Below, piece after piece: positions 7,822-18,868 of a stretch of DNA of 61,885 nt. A program made the position numbers and the translations under genes. The stretch's first letter is position 1, and the number at the start of each line of letters is the position of its first letter. This DNA is from Lachnospiraceae bacterium (GTDB lineage: Bacteria; Bacillota; Clostridia; Lachnospirales; Lachnospiraceae): positions 1 through 61,885 of the forward strand of contig FZRB01000025.1 in the NCBI GenBank assembly GCA_900199595.1. Direction: 5' to 3'. The notes under the pieces are model-generated. The model saw only the letters and a list, made by a program, of their open reading frames with translations. It was not told the origin of the DNA and searched no databases.

Positions 7822-9015
7822 CTACAGCACTGCTGCAAGTGCGAACCATTCATTTTCCTGTTCTGTATCAATTATAGTAAATCCGTTATTCATAAGTGTT
7901 ATTTTTACATCTTCTATTCTGCTTTCACTTATTCCGGAAGCAATAAATACTCCACCATCTTCCAGATATTCATGAATAACAGAAGATAACGGGATTATAA
8001 CATCAGCGAGAATATTTGCAACCACAATATCATATTTTCTTTTAGGAACGGTGTCACTTGTTCCATTTTCTATATCAACCATTCTCGCAGCTTCTTCAGC
8101 AGTTAATGCAGAGGAAATGCCTGAACCAAGGCTAGCTTTCTCTATCTTACTCTTTGCAGTCTCCACATTTTCTGAAACATCTGATCTGCTGATGTAATTC
8201 TCAGCTATCATATTTACATTTCCGGCAAGAAGATTGCCACAGCTGAAAAGAAGCCTGTCTTCACTGATTTCATTTGTCTCAGCATTTATCCTGCTCGCTT
8301 CCACTGCCTGAGGATCTATATCAAGTCCATGTACATAGGATGCTCCCAGTAAAACTGAAGCTATAGAAAGTATACCGCTTCCACAGCCAACATCCATGAG
8401 TGTAATATCTTTCTTTATTAAACTCATATCATTAATGTGTTTTTTTATCAGACCGAGACAAAGCCTTGTTGTTTCATGAGTACCTGTACCAAAAGCCATA
8501 ACGGATTTGATCTTTATTACCTTATCGTCCTGTTTAATATCAAAACCATCTGTTTTTACAGATGACGTATTTTCACTCATATCATCATCTGAATTTGAAT
8601 CGATCTCATCATATACAGGCATGATAACAAGATTACCATATAACCTCTGGGGCTTAAAATAATTCTTGAAATTATCATTCCAGGTTGAATCATCACTTGT
8701 TTCAGTCATATCTATATTCATGCTTCCCACAGGAATAAATTCACTGAGACGATCAAGTTCTGCCCTAATTTTATCAGCAAGTTCATTTATCATTGTATCT
8801 GTATAAGAGCTGTCAATGAAAAATGAAACAACTGCAGAATCATCTGAAGCATCTCCCATAAGAGGGATATCAACGAACATTTCACGAATTTCGTCCTCAG
8901 TGAGAGGCTGATTATCCTCTATCATTATCCCTTCTATCCCCTGCTCATCAAGAAATTCCGAAAGAAGATCCACTGCCTCAAGAGATGTATCAATAGATAT
9001 TTTTTTCCAAATCAT
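7822..9015 (-). CDS. prmA: ribosomal protein L11 methyltransferase PrmA, enlarged
   Basis: PrmA trimethylates L11. A ferredoxin-like substrate domain (residues 1-95), the FGTGTHETT segment (175-183), SAM motif I DVGCGSG (208-214), LDIDPQAVEAS (231-241) and ANILADV (333-339) are all present. At 397 residues it is about 80 longer than the usual 310-320. The excess lies in two Ser/Asp/Glu-rich stretches, one at about 139-165 and one at about 265-326, both where surface loops are expected, so activity is probably kept. It stands between the dnaJ terminator and rsmE, with a GGAGT ribosome site. Confidence 0.92.
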   Translation of the reverse strand: MIWKKISIDTSLEAVDLLSEFLDEQGIEGIMIEDNQPLTEDEIREMFVDIPLMGDASDDSAVVSFFIDSSYTDTMINELADKIRAELDRLSEFIPVGSMNIDMTETSDDSTWNDNFKNYFKPQRLYGNLVIMPVYDEIDSNSDDDMSENTSSVKTDGFDIKQDDKVIKIKSVMAFGTGTHETTRLCLGLIKKHINDMSLIKKDITLMDVGCGSGILSIASVLLGASYVHGLDIDPQAVEASRINAETNEISEDRLLFSCGNLLAGNVNMIAENYISRSDVSENVETAKSKIEKASLGSGISSALTAEEAARMVDIENGTSDTVPKRKYDIVVANILADVIIPLSSVIHEYLEDGGVFIASGISESRIEDVKITLMNNGFTIIDTEQENEWFALAAVL

Positions 9016-9053
9016 AACTATACTCCTGTTAGAATAGTTTATTTATATCGTGC

Positions 9054-9084
9054 AAAAAAGAAAGGGGCGAGTCAGGCTCGCCCC
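9054..9084 (-). terminator. terminator after dnaJ
   Basis: Strong stem ggggcgag/ctcgcccc (9064-9084) followed on the minus strand by TTTCTTTTTT. It closes the hrcA-grpE-dnaK-dnaJ operon before prmA. Confidence 0.85.
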
Positions 9085-9101
9085 AGGGAAAGATTACGTG
9101 A

Positions 9102-10265
9102 TTATTTACGGAATTTTTTCTTTTTGTGACCACCGAATGAGAAATCTCCAGCAGAATCTGTTGAAGATCTTGCATTAACCGCAGGACCTGAAGCATTTTC
9201 ATATTGATTAAGAATCTTTTTCTGTTCTTCAGTAAGATTCTCAGGTACCTGTACTACAAGTGTAACGAAATGATCACCTCTGACCGTCTTGTTCTTAAGA
9301 GTAGGCACACCCTTGCCTTTAAGTTTAACCTTTGTATTGGTCTGTGTTCCGGGAGCTATGTCATAGCTGTAAGGTCCATCTATTGTATTAAGATTAACCT
9401 TTCCACCCAGTGCAGCCTGTGTAAATGATATCGGCTCTGATGAATAGATATCATATCCCTGTCTCTGGAATACCGGATGTTTATCAACAAGAATAGTAAC
9501 CAGAAGGTCTCCTCTTTCACCACCGTTGATACCAGGCTCACCCATCTCACGAAGTCTGATGGACTGACCATTATCTATTCCGGCAGGAACCTTAATCTGT
9601 ATCTTCTTCTTACTTTTAACATATCCTGAACCTGCGCAGTTCGAACATTTGAATTTGATAATCTTACCACTTCCTGTACAATCAGGACATGTCTGAACTG
9701 TTCTGGCCATACCGAAGAGCGACTGCTGTGTATATACAACCTGACCCTTTCCACCACACTTCTGACAAGTATCTGGTGGATGTCCCGGTTGTGCACCACT
9801 TCCCTTACAAACAGGACATTCATCCTTTAATGGAAGTTCTATTTCTGTCTGTGTACCAAATATAGCCTCTTCAAATGTAACACGAACTGTAGTTCTTATG
9901 TCAGCACCCTTAACAGGACCGTTGGACTGTCTGGTACGAGTACCACCGCCGAACATATCTCCGAAAATATCTCCAAAGATATCTCCCATATCAGCGAAGT
10001 CAAATCCAAATCCATCACCACCGGCACCGTTCTGATCAAATGCTGCAAATCCAAACTGATCATATTTTCTTCTGTTTTCTGGATCTGACAGAATAGCATA
10101 TGCTTCAGAAGCTTCCTTGAATTTAGCCTCTGCCTCTTTATCTCCTGGATTAGCATCAGGGTGATATTTCTTGGCAAGAACTCTATAAGCTTTTTTCAGT
10201 TCATTATCTGTGGCATTCTTGGATACACCAAGGACCTCATATAAATCTCTTTTTTCTTCAGCCAT
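9102..10265 (-). CDS. dnaJ: chaperone DnaJ
   Basis: Hsp40 co-chaperone that delivers substrates to DnaK and stimulates its ATPase. The J domain holds the HPD motif at 35-37, followed by a Gly/Phe-rich linker with repeated GDIFGD units. The zinc region contains four CxxCxGxG units ([32 protein letters not shown]), and the C-terminal substrate domains end in a basic [10 protein letters not shown] tail. With 387 residues it is a full-length type I DnaJ. It begins 17 bases after dnaK behind GAGGGTG and is the last gene of the CIRCE-controlled operon. Confidence 0.97.
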   Translation of the reverse strand: MAEEKRDLYEVLGVSKNATDNELKKAYRVLAKKYHPDANPGDKEAEAKFKEASEAYAILSDPENRRKYDQFGFAAFDQNGAGGDGFGFDFADMGDIFGDIFGDMFGGGTRTRQSNGPVKGADIRTTVRVTFEEAIFGTQTEIELPLKDECPVCKGSGAQPGHPPDTCQKCGGKGQVVYTQQSLFGMARTVQTCPDCTGSGKIIKFKCSNCAGSGYVKSKKKIQIKVPAGIDNGQSIRLREMGEPGINGGERGDLLVTILVDKHPVFQRQGYDIYSSEPISFTQAALGGKVNLNTIDGPYSYDIAPGTQTNTKVKLKGKGVPTLKNKTVRGDHFVTLVVQVPENLTEEQKKILNQYENASGPAVNARSSTDSAGDFSFGGHKKKKFRK

Positions 10266-10282
10266 ATTATTTCACCCTCTGA

Positions 10283-12163
<1,881 letters not shown>

Positions 12164-12175
12164 TTAAACAGTCCG

Positions 12176-12253
12176 GCATCAAACCCGGTTTACTTCGTAA
12201 ACCCTGCTTTGATGCTTTGTAACCCTGTCCCGCTTTACTTCGTAAATCGGGAC
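12176..12253 (-). repeat. two stacked hairpins in the grpE-dnaK gap
   Basis: The first is a two-level hairpin: outer stem gcatcaaa/tttgatgc (12176-12183 with 12208-12215) and inner ggtttacttcgtaaacc (12187-12203). The second, gtcccg...cgggac (12227-12253), encloses tttacttcgtaaa and abuts the grpE stop codon. The two share the tttacttcgtaaa core. There is no T-run, so they look more like RNA processing or stability elements than terminators. Confidence 0.6.
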
Positions 12254-12907
12254 TTAATTAACAACCTTAACCATTGCATGTCTCAAAACCTGATCCTTAT
12301 ACATGTAACCCTTCTGCATTTCCTCGGTCACCAGATTCTCTCCCTGGTTCTCATCCTCTTCGTGAATTACAGCATTATGATAAGTAGGATCAAACTCTTT
12401 GCCAACAGCATTCATTGGAACAACTCCCATTTCTTCAAGAGTATCCATAAGCTGTTTATATATCTTTTCAACACCTTCTTCGAAGGAATTCTTTTCCTCC
12501 TCAGATACTGTATCAAGAGCTCTTTCTAAGTTATCTATTACCGGAAGTATCTTCTTCAGAGCTTCCATGGAACCCTTATCGGACATTTCCGCATTTTCCT
12601 TCTGGTTACGGGCTCTCATATTATCAAACTCGGAAAGAAGTCTTGTATACTTCTCTTTATTGCCCTCTGCTTCTTCCCTTGCAGCTTCAAGCTCTGCCTG
12701 TATCTTTTTACCGCCACGTCGGTTCTTCTTTGGAATCGGCTTCGGTCTGTCTTCAGGCTTGATTTCTATTTCTTCATCAATATATGCCTCTGTTCCGGCT
12801 CTCTCATCTCCATCAGTTACCAGTATTTTCTGTTCTGCAGGTAGTTTTGAATCTTCCTGCTCCTGCTTTAGATTCTTGAGCTTTTCATTCATGCTCCTTT
12901 TTGCCAT
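12254..12907 (-). CDS. grpE: nucleotide exchange factor GrpE
   Basis: Promotes ADP release from DnaK. The 217-residue protein has a charged, basic N-terminal arm with KPIPKKNRRGGKK, a long helical coiled coil (about residues 70-140, ARNQKENAEM) and the C-terminal beta domain with PVIDNLERAL, GVVPMNAVGKEFDP and the terminal VLRHAMVKVVN. Its ATG overlaps the hrcA stop codon by one base (TAATG), so the pair is translationally coupled. Confidence 0.96.
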   Translation of the reverse strand: MAKRSMNEKLKNLKQEQEDSKLPAEQKILVTDGDERAGTEAYIDEEIEIKPEDRPKPIPKKNRRGGKKIQAELEAAREEAEGNKEKYTRLLSEFDNMRARNQKENAEMSDKGSMEALKKILPVIDNLERALDTVSEEEKNSFEEGVEKIYKQLMDTLEEMGVVPMNAVGKEFDPTYHNAVIHEEDENQGENLVTEEMQKGYMYKDQVLRHAMVKVVN

Positions 12908-13971
12908 TAATCTTCACCCCTTGTCTCTTTATTTCGGAATATTGTGTCTAGCTCATCAGTAAGCGTTTTCAAAGTACTCACAACCTTACGATAATCCATA
13001 CGCTTAGGACCTATAATACCTATAGTTCCTTTTGCTCCCTCAGGGAGCTGGTAAGTCGAAGTAATAATTGAACAATCCTTCATATTCTGAACAGGAGCCT
13101 CATCACCGATATATATCTGGATATTGTGCTCTCCGTCCTCAGACTTAAGAGTTTCATCAGCAAGCTGGTTCAGACCCGTCTGCTCCTCAAAAGTCTCCAG
13201 CAAAGCTGTTGCCTTAGATACATCTCCAAGTTCCTGGAATCTAAGTATATTTGAAGCTCCACTGGTATAAATCTTCATTTCCTCGGCTTCTTTGACGGCA
13301 TCAACTATTCCTTCAAATATGCTCTCAAGAATATCTGAATACTCACCGGCTTCTTTTTTCATAGTATGCATGAGTTCGATATTTATCTGATCTACAGATA
13401 TTCCCTGAAGAAAAGTATTAAGCAGAATATTAAACTTAAGTACTTCTTCATTTGACAGAGGTCTTGATACCTTTATCAGCTGGTTCTTTGCAATATTATT
13501 TCCGACAACAATTACTGCAACCAGCTCTTCGTCATCAACCTGAGACAGTTGGATAAACTTAACCTGTTTGTTGCGTAGCTGAGGTGTAGTAACCATAGTT
13601 GCATACTGAGTATTGTATGCCAGCACCTTTGCAACCTGCATCAGAAGAGCTTCCAGTTTATCAACTCTTTCAAGAAGTGCACCTTCCTTACGCTGAGACT
13701 CTTCCTTTTCAGACATAACCTTATCAACATAGAACCTGTAGCCCTTATCTGTCGGTATACGTCCTGCTGAGGTATGCGGCTGAATAAGATATCCAAGCTC
13801 CTCCAGATCAGCCATCTCATTTCTGATAGTCGCTGAACTTAGATTAAGATCAGAAAGCTTAGAAATAGTTCTTGACCCAACCGGTTCTCCTGTCTCAAGA
13901 TAATTGGAAATGATAACCTTGAGGATGGTCTGTTTTCTTTCATCAAGATTGTACTCCAAATCCTGCTGCAT
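12907..13971 (-). CDS. hrcA: heat-inducible transcription repressor HrcA
   Basis: Represses class I heat-shock genes by binding CIRCE and is kept active by GroEL. The N-terminal winged helix (SNYLETGEPVGSRTISK, SSATIRNEMADLEELGYL) occupies about residues 20-70, followed by a GAF-like dimerisation region, and the end carries the conserved GTIGIIGPKRMDYRKV. Length 354 is typical. First gene of the operon, 28 bases downstream of a perfect CIRCE, hence autoregulated. A GGATGGT ribosome site precedes the ATG at 13971. Confidence 0.97.
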   Translation of the reverse strand: MQQDLEYNLDERKQTILKVIISNYLETGEPVGSRTISKLSDLNLSSATIRNEMADLEELGYLIQPHTSAGRIPTDKGYRFYVDKVMSEKEESQRKEGALLERVDKLEALLMQVAKVLAYNTQYATMVTTPQLRNKQVKFIQLSQVDDEELVAVIVVGNNIAKNQLIKVSRPLSNEEVLKFNILLNTFLQGISVDQINIELMHTMKKEAGEYSDILESIFEGIVDAVKEAEEMKIYTSGASNILRFQELGDVSKATALLETFEEQTGLNQLADETLKSEDGEHNIQIYIGDEAPVQNMKDCSIITSTYQLPEGAKGTIGIIGPKRMDYRKVVSTLKTLTDELDTIFRNKETRGED

Positions 13972-13998
13972 TAAATCACCATCCTTTATTAAATTTTG

Positions 13999-14025
13999 TT
14001 AGCACTCAAAAAGTTCGAGTGCTAA
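13999..14025 (-). promoter_or_regulatory. CIRCE operator of hrcA-grpE-dnaK-dnaJ
   Basis: Perfect TTAGCACTC-N9-GAGTGCTAA, the binding site of HrcA. It lies between the -10 box and the hrcA start, the classical position. Confidence 0.97.
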
Positions 14026-14036
14026 TTACTTTTATT

Positions 14037-14065
14037 AATGTACACCCTGTAATGGTTTATGTCAA
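14037..14065 (-). promoter_or_regulatory. promoter of the hrcA operon
   Basis: Minus-strand TTGACA (14060-14065), 17-base spacer, TACATT (14037-14042), immediately upstream of the CIRCE element. A sigma-A type promoter as expected for a class I heat-shock operon. Confidence 0.75.
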
Positions 14066-14125
14066 GAAAAAATGTAGGTTTTATACAAAAAATATATAGA
14101 AATTAGTAACTATTTACAACCACTT

Positions 14126-14150
14126 AAAAAAGGTGCCAAAAGCACCTTTT
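14126..14150 (-). terminator. terminator after hemW
   Basis: Stem aaaggtgc/gcaccttt closely after the hemW stop codon, followed by TTTTTT on the minus strand. Separates hemW from the hrcA promoter. Confidence 0.85.
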
Positions 14151-14155
14151 AAACT

Positions 14156-15355
14156 TTATTTATCAAGGATAAAATCAGCTAAAATGTAATTACTTACATC
14201 TATGCCCCTGTCAGTAAGTTTTACCCGTTTTTCATCCACGCTCATAAATCCCTGATCAGTATATTTATTGATTACCTCGCCGTATACATCAAACATTTCT
14301 CTGTTAAATCTCAGCTTGAATTCCTCACGGCTGACACCTGCGGTCATCCTGAGCCCGAGAAACATGAATTCCTCCATGCGTTTATCTATAAACATGGTTT
14401 CCACATTTGTTCTAAGAACCGCTGAAGTGCTGTCATATAATCTGTTTCTGTCAGTATCTCGTGTAAGCTCATCCCTGATATCTTCACAGATTTCTATATA
14501 GCTTTCTATATTCTCAATATTCTTAAATCTCTGTCCTTTAAAAAATGAAGCTGCGCCAATTCCGAAACCTATATACTGACCTCCTGTCCAGTAAACAGTA
14601 TTGTGTCTGCTCTCATATCCGGGTTTTGAATAATTGGAAAACTCATAACGGTTATAGCCAAATGACTTCAAAACCTTTTTCGTCATAATATACATTTCCC
14701 TGTCCAGATTCTCATCAGGAATCATATTGATAAGGTCATCCCTATCATAGAGAGGAGTACCCTCTTCAACCTGAAGAGAATAAACTGATATATGTTCCGG
14801 AGACATCTCACCCACCTTAGTGATAGTATCAACAAGGGTATGGAGATCCTGACCCGGGAGGGAACTCATTACATCCACACTTATATTTTCAAAACCGGCC
14901 CTTCTGGCATTTTCATAACCACGCAGGAACTCTTCATAATTATGAATCCTTCCAAGGCGTCGAAGGAGTTCAGAATCAGCAGACTGAAGACCTATGGACA
15001 ATCTGTTGATACCATATTCTCTGAAGCTGATAAGATCAGTATATTTTATAGTACCGGGATTTGCCTCAATAGTAATTTCCGGAAAACGGTCGACCTTAAA
15101 AATATGCCTTACTGTATCAAGGATTTTACCTATCATGGCTTCATCCAGAATAGTCGGCGTTCCACCACCTATATAGATGGTCTTGACTATAAATCTGTCT
15201 GCATAGGGCTTATACAGCCTGATTTCACTTGTAAGCGCATTTATATACTGAATCTGAGTGGTATTTGTTTTATTATCAAAAGACAAAAAATCACAGTAGA
15301 TACATTTATGCTTGCAGAAAGGGATATGAATATAAAGGCTTAATGGTTTTCTCAT
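14156..15355 (-). CDS. hemW: heme chaperone HemW (radical SAM, HemN-like)
   Basis: HemN-like radical SAM protein that binds heme and hands it to acceptor proteins; often misannotated as coproporphyrinogen oxidase. The cluster cysteines Cys14, Cys18, Cys21 lie in PFCKHKCIYCDF, followed by YIGGGTPT and the SIGLQS segment, and a C-terminal HemN winged domain near residues 310-395. The start chosen is ATG 15355, which has GAGGA 6 bases upstream; an ATG 10 codons earlier at 15385 lacks any ribosome site. It follows lepA, a common Firmicute order. Confidence 0.92.
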   Translation of the reverse strand: MRKPLSLYIHIPFCKHKCIYCDFLSFDNKTNTTQIQYINALTSEIRLYKPYADRFIVKTIYIGGGTPTILDEAMIGKILDTVRHIFKVDRFPEITIEANPGTIKYTDLISFREYGINRLSIGLQSADSELLRRLGRIHNYEEFLRGYENARRAGFENISVDVMSSLPGQDLHTLVDTITKVGEMSPEHISVYSLQVEEGTPLYDRDDLINMIPDENLDREMYIMTKKVLKSFGYNRYEFSNYSKPGYESRHNTVYWTGGQYIGFGIGAASFFKGQRFKNIENIESYIEICEDIRDELTRDTDRNRLYDSTSAVLRTNVETMFIDKRMEEFMFLGLRMTAGVSREEFKLRFNREMFDVYGEVINKYTDQGFMSVDEKRVKLTDRGIDVSNYILADFILDK

Positions 15356-15393
15356 ATGCGTTCCTCGTTTGTCATCAGTTGTCATCTTTTTAA

Positions 15394-17211
15394 TCAGTCA
15401 TCATCGTCCAGTTTCAGGACGGACATGAATGCCTGCTGTGGAACATCTACGGAGCCAACCTGACGCATTCTCTTCTTTCCTTCCTTCTGTTTCTCAAGAA
15501 GTTTCTTCTTACGTGTTATATCACCGCCGTAGCACTTGGCAAGCACATCTTTTCTAAGTGCTTTGATGGTTTCTCTTGCAATTACCTTGCCTCCGATGGC
15601 TGCCTGGATAGGAATCTCAAACAGATGTCTCGGAATCTCTTTCTTAAGTCTCTCGCACATCTTTCTTCCACGTTCATAAGCCGAATCCTGGAATACGATA
15701 AATGAAAGTGCATCGATATTCTCTCTGTTAATAAGTATATCCAGTTTAACCAGCTTGGAGCGGCTGTATCCTTTAAGCTCATAATCAAAGGATGCATAGC
15801 CTCTGGAACGGGACTTTAGAGCGTCGAAAAAGTCATATATTATTTCGTTAAGAGGCATCTCGTATTTAAGAAGAACTCTGGTCTCTTCTATATACTCCAT
15901 ACTCTGGTATATACCTCTACGTTCCTGACAGAGTTTCATTATAGCTCCTGTATATTCAGAGGTAACCATTATCTCTGCATCAACCATAGGTTCTTCCATA
16001 TAGTCAATCTCCGAAGGATCGGGGAGATTGGATGGATTGGTCAGTTCTATAACCTCACCATTGGTTTTATATACCTTATATATAACTGATGGAGCTGTTG
16101 TAATAATATCAAGATTATATTCTCTCTGAAGTCTCTCCTGTATAACCTCCAGATGAAGAAGTCCAAGGAAACCGCATCTGAAACCGAAACCAAGAGCAAT
16201 ACTCGTTTCAGGTTCATAGAACAGTGAGGCATCATTCAGCTGAAGCTTTTCAAGAGCATCCTTAAGCTCCTGATATCTGGCACCATCCTCCGGATATATA
16301 CCGCAGAATACCATAGGGCGGGCTTTCTTATAGCCGGGAAGTGCTTCATCACACATATTGTTTGCATCAGTAACTGTATCACCCACTTCAGTATCACGAA
16401 CATTCTTGAGAGAAGCTGTTATATATCCTACCATTCCGGCACTTATTTCTTCCTGTGGAATAAACTGACCGGCACCAAATATACCTACTTCAACTACATC
16501 AGCCTCAGCCCCCGTCTCCATCATGTGTATACGTGAGCCCTTTCGAATATTTCCATCAAATACGCGACAAAAAATGATAACTCCCTTATAGGAATCATAC
16601 AGACTATCGAAAATGAGTGCTTTAAAAGGTTTATCATTATCACCTGTTGGTGAAGGAATCTTCTCAACAATCGCCTCAAGAACTGACTCAATATTTATTC
16701 CGTTCTTTGCTGAAATAAGAGGTGCATCCTCAGCTACAATACCAATTACATCCTCTATCTCCTGCTTTACCCTGTCAGGATCTGCCGAAGGAAGGTCTAT
16801 CTTATTTATAACCGGGAATACCTCAAGGTTATGATCTATAGCCATATAAACATTTGCAAGAGTCTGAGCTTCAACCCCCTGCGCTGCATCCACCACAAGA
16901 ACAGCACCTTCACAGGCAGCCAGGCTTCGGGAAACCTCGTAATTAAAGTCAACGTGTCCCGGAGTATCTATCAGATTGAGAATATACTCCTCGCCATTCT
17001 GAGCCTTATATATAATACGTACAGCCTGAGACTTGATGGTTATTCCCCTCTCACGCTCTATATCCATATTATCAAGGACCTGAGCCTGCATCTCACGCTC
17101 GGTAAGTGTTCCCGTCATCTCTATGATACGGTCAGCAAGTGTTGACTTGCCATGATCTATATGAGCTATAATGCAGAAATTTCTAATTCTTTTTTGATCA
17201 AGATGTGACAT
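15394..17211 (-). CDS. lepA: elongation factor 4 (LepA)
   Basis: Ribosome-binding GTPase that acts in initiation and back-translocation. The G1 loop AHIDHGKST (16-24), G2/G3 [11 protein letters not shown] and [12 protein letters not shown], and the NKIDLP motif are intact. Domains II-IV of the EF-G type follow, and the LepA-specific C-terminus includes [20 protein letters not shown] and [14 protein letters not shown]. 605 residues is the normal length. GAGG ribosome site at 17219. It lies 38 bases from hemW, probably in one operon. Confidence 0.97.
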   Translation of the reverse strand: MSHLDQKRIRNFCIIAHIDHGKSTLADRIIEMTGTLTEREMQAQVLDNMDIERERGITIKSQAVRIIYKAQNGEEYILNLIDTPGHVDFNYEVSRSLAACEGAVLVVDAAQGVEAQTLANVYMAIDHNLEVFPVINKIDLPSADPDRVKQEIEDVIGIVAEDAPLISAKNGINIESVLEAIVEKIPSPTGDNDKPFKALIFDSLYDSYKGVIIFCRVFDGNIRKGSRIHMMETGAEADVVEVGIFGAGQFIPQEEISAGMVGYITASLKNVRDTEVGDTVTDANNMCDEALPGYKKARPMVFCGIYPEDGARYQELKDALEKLQLNDASLFYEPETSIALGFGFRCGFLGLLHLEVIQERLQREYNLDIITTAPSVIYKVYKTNGEVIELTNPSNLPDPSEIDYMEEPMVDAEIMVTSEYTGAIMKLCQERRGIYQSMEYIEETRVLLKYEMPLNEIIYDFFDALKSRSRGYASFDYELKGYSRSKLVKLDILINRENIDALSFIVFQDSAYERGRKMCERLKKEIPRHLFEIPIQAAIGGKVIARETIKALRKDVLAKCYGGDITRKKKLLEKQKEGKKRMRQVGSVDVPQQAFMSVLKLDDDD

Positions 17212-17225
17212 ATTTTATCCTCGAA

Positions 17226-18155
17226 TTACTTCTTTTTATTTATATATTTTTTTATATCATCAACAGGTATCTGAGCAAGCAGAATGGCCGCAAACATGAT
17301 AAAGCAGCCAATTATCTCATCTGTCTTCAAATTCTGATGAAGTATCAGAAATCCGGAAATGACCGAAACAACTGATTCCAGGCTCATTATAAGGGAAGCC
17401 ACTGTAGGATTTACTCCATCCTGACCTATTATCTGAAGTGTATAAGCAACTCCACAGGCCATGAAGCCGGAATAACAAAGTTCCGGAAAAGCCGATCTTA
17501 TCAGCTCCAGGTTCGGCATCATATTATATAAACAGCCATCCATTGGATATACGAAAAATGCGCTGGATATGGCAGCAACATAAAACTGAGTTGATGACAT
17601 AACCACTCCGTCTACACCATTTTCATTAGCCTTATCTATAAACAGGATATGAAATGAAAAGATCAGTGCACATATAAGAAGCTGTATATCCGATACTACA
17701 AAACCAAAGCTTCCGTTTCTGCCTATACATAAAAAATATAATCCTATAACAGCAAGCAGAACACTTATCCAGATGATCGGCGATGTTTTCTTCTTTAAAA
17801 ATATACCTATAATAGGAACAAGTATAATGTAGAGAGCCGTTATAAAGCCGGCCTTTCCTGCTGAAGCCTTAAGCATAGCCATCTGCTGAAAATTACTAGC
17901 TGCAGAAAGAATAAGACCACAGCCGACGCCATATTTTATAGATTGTTTCATATCCGGCGGATCAGGATTCTTCTTTCTCAGAATTATAATAACAGGAATA
18001 AGCACAGAACCGCCGAGTATATATCTTATCACGCTAAATGTAAACGGACCTATATACTGCATTCCGGCAGACTGAGCCACAAAAGAGGTTCCCCAGATAA
18101 TAGCCGTAAGAAGCAGTAATAATGAATTTCTTATTGTTTTACTTGATTTTAACAT
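17226..18155 (-). CDS. DMT-family (EamA) transporter
   Basis: 309 residues with about ten hydrophobic segments in two repeats of the EamA/RhaT type (each about 140 residues). Typical motifs are WGTSFVAQSAGMQYIGPF near the start, FITALYIILVPIIG and the final SLESVVSVISGFLILHQNL. The substrate of such permeases (amino acids, metabolites) cannot be read from the sequence. No clear ribosome site precedes ATG 18155. The gene is 14 bases from lepA, so it may begin that operon. Confidence 0.9.
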   Translation of the reverse strand: MLKSSKTIRNSLLLLLTAIIWGTSFVAQSAGMQYIGPFTFSVIRYILGGSVLIPVIIILRKKNPDPPDMKQSIKYGVGCGLILSAASNFQQMAMLKASAGKAGFITALYIILVPIIGIFLKKKTSPIIWISVLLAVIGLYFLCIGRNGSFGFVVSDIQLLICALIFSFHILFIDKANENGVDGVVMSSTQFYVAAISSAFFVYPMDGCLYNMMPNLELIRSAFPELCYSGFMACGVAYTLQIIGQDGVNPTVASLIMSLESVVSVISGFLILHQNLKTDEIIGCFIMFAAILLAQIPVDDIKKYINKKK

Positions 18156-18194
18156 AGCATTACTAATCTACATTACATAAGAAAAAAAAGCAAG

Positions 18195-18225
18195 AAAAAA
18201 AGGTGAGGCTTTTAAGTCTCACCTT
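18195..18225 (-). terminator. terminator after the LURP-one-like gene
   Basis: Stem aggtgag/ctcacct with a short interrupted arm, followed on the minus strand by a long T-rich run (18181-18200). Placed 12 bases after the stop codon. Confidence 0.85.
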
Positions 18226-18237
18226 ATAGGTCTGATA

Positions 18238-18735
18238 TTAATACTGATACTTGTTCAGTGCATATAATGCCAGAGCAAATGCAAGTCCTATCAATACATC
18301 TGAATCTGAATCAAAATCAAGTATATATGTCTCGCACATATTAAGAGCCTGTCCCGGAATAACATAAGGCATACTCTTAACCTTCATAGGTTCAAGAGTA
18401 CCGCTGTGTACAACATAATTCCATGATACTGCATCACCCTCAACATCCCAGTCCTCATCATAGTCAACCATGTATCTCTGCATTCTGGAACGATGATCTC
18501 TTGCAATAGTACCAAACTTATCTCTTGCAGCAAACTCAAACTTTATCTCATCTCTGTCGTACTTTTCCTGAACGTATGCACACTCGCTTATAGTTTCAGC
18601 AAGATATATCTTTATACGATGACCTGTTGCAATAAAGTCATCCTTTGTATAATAAACTTCCTTACCTCTTTCATTAAAAACCTTTACTGAATCATATTCT
18701 TCAAGATCCTGTGCTTTAATATATAACTTAGCCAT
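18238..18735 (-). CDS. LURP-one-related (tubby-like fold) protein
   Basis: The 165-residue protein has the layout of the LURP-one-related family: MAKLYIKAQ, a beta-barrel with VKVFNERGKEVYY, WDVEGDAV around residues 103-110, YVVHSG, and the final TYILDFDSDSDVLIGLAFALALYALN hydrophobic helix that fills the barrel in tubby-like folds. Function in bacteria is unknown. The start is ATG 18735 with GGGGGTG 4 bases upstream; the longer GTG form from 18747 would use that ribosome site as coding sequence. Single-gene transcript by the flanking terminator. Confidence 0.75.
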   Translation of the reverse strand: MAKLYIKAQDLEEYDSVKVFNERGKEVYYTKDDFIATGHRIKIYLAETISECAYVQEKYDRDEIKFEFAARDKFGTIARDHRSRMQRYMVDYDEDWDVEGDAVSWNYVVHSGTLEPMKVKSMPYVIPGQALNMCETYILDFDSDSDVLIGLAFALALYALNKYQY

Positions 18736-18868
18736 AAACACCCCCACGAGTTTTTTTTCTGTCTGTATACATTACGAAGTTTATTATAACCAATTATAAG
18801 ATTATATACAATAAAAACTATATCAACTTTTATAATAAAATTCTACATATTACAAATAATCGAATAAC

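Noticed and set aside
15356-15385. Ten-codon N-terminal extension of hemW
   Set aside because: The upstream ATG at 15385 lacks a ribosome site and lies right after the lepA stop; ATG 15355 has GAGGA at the right spacing.
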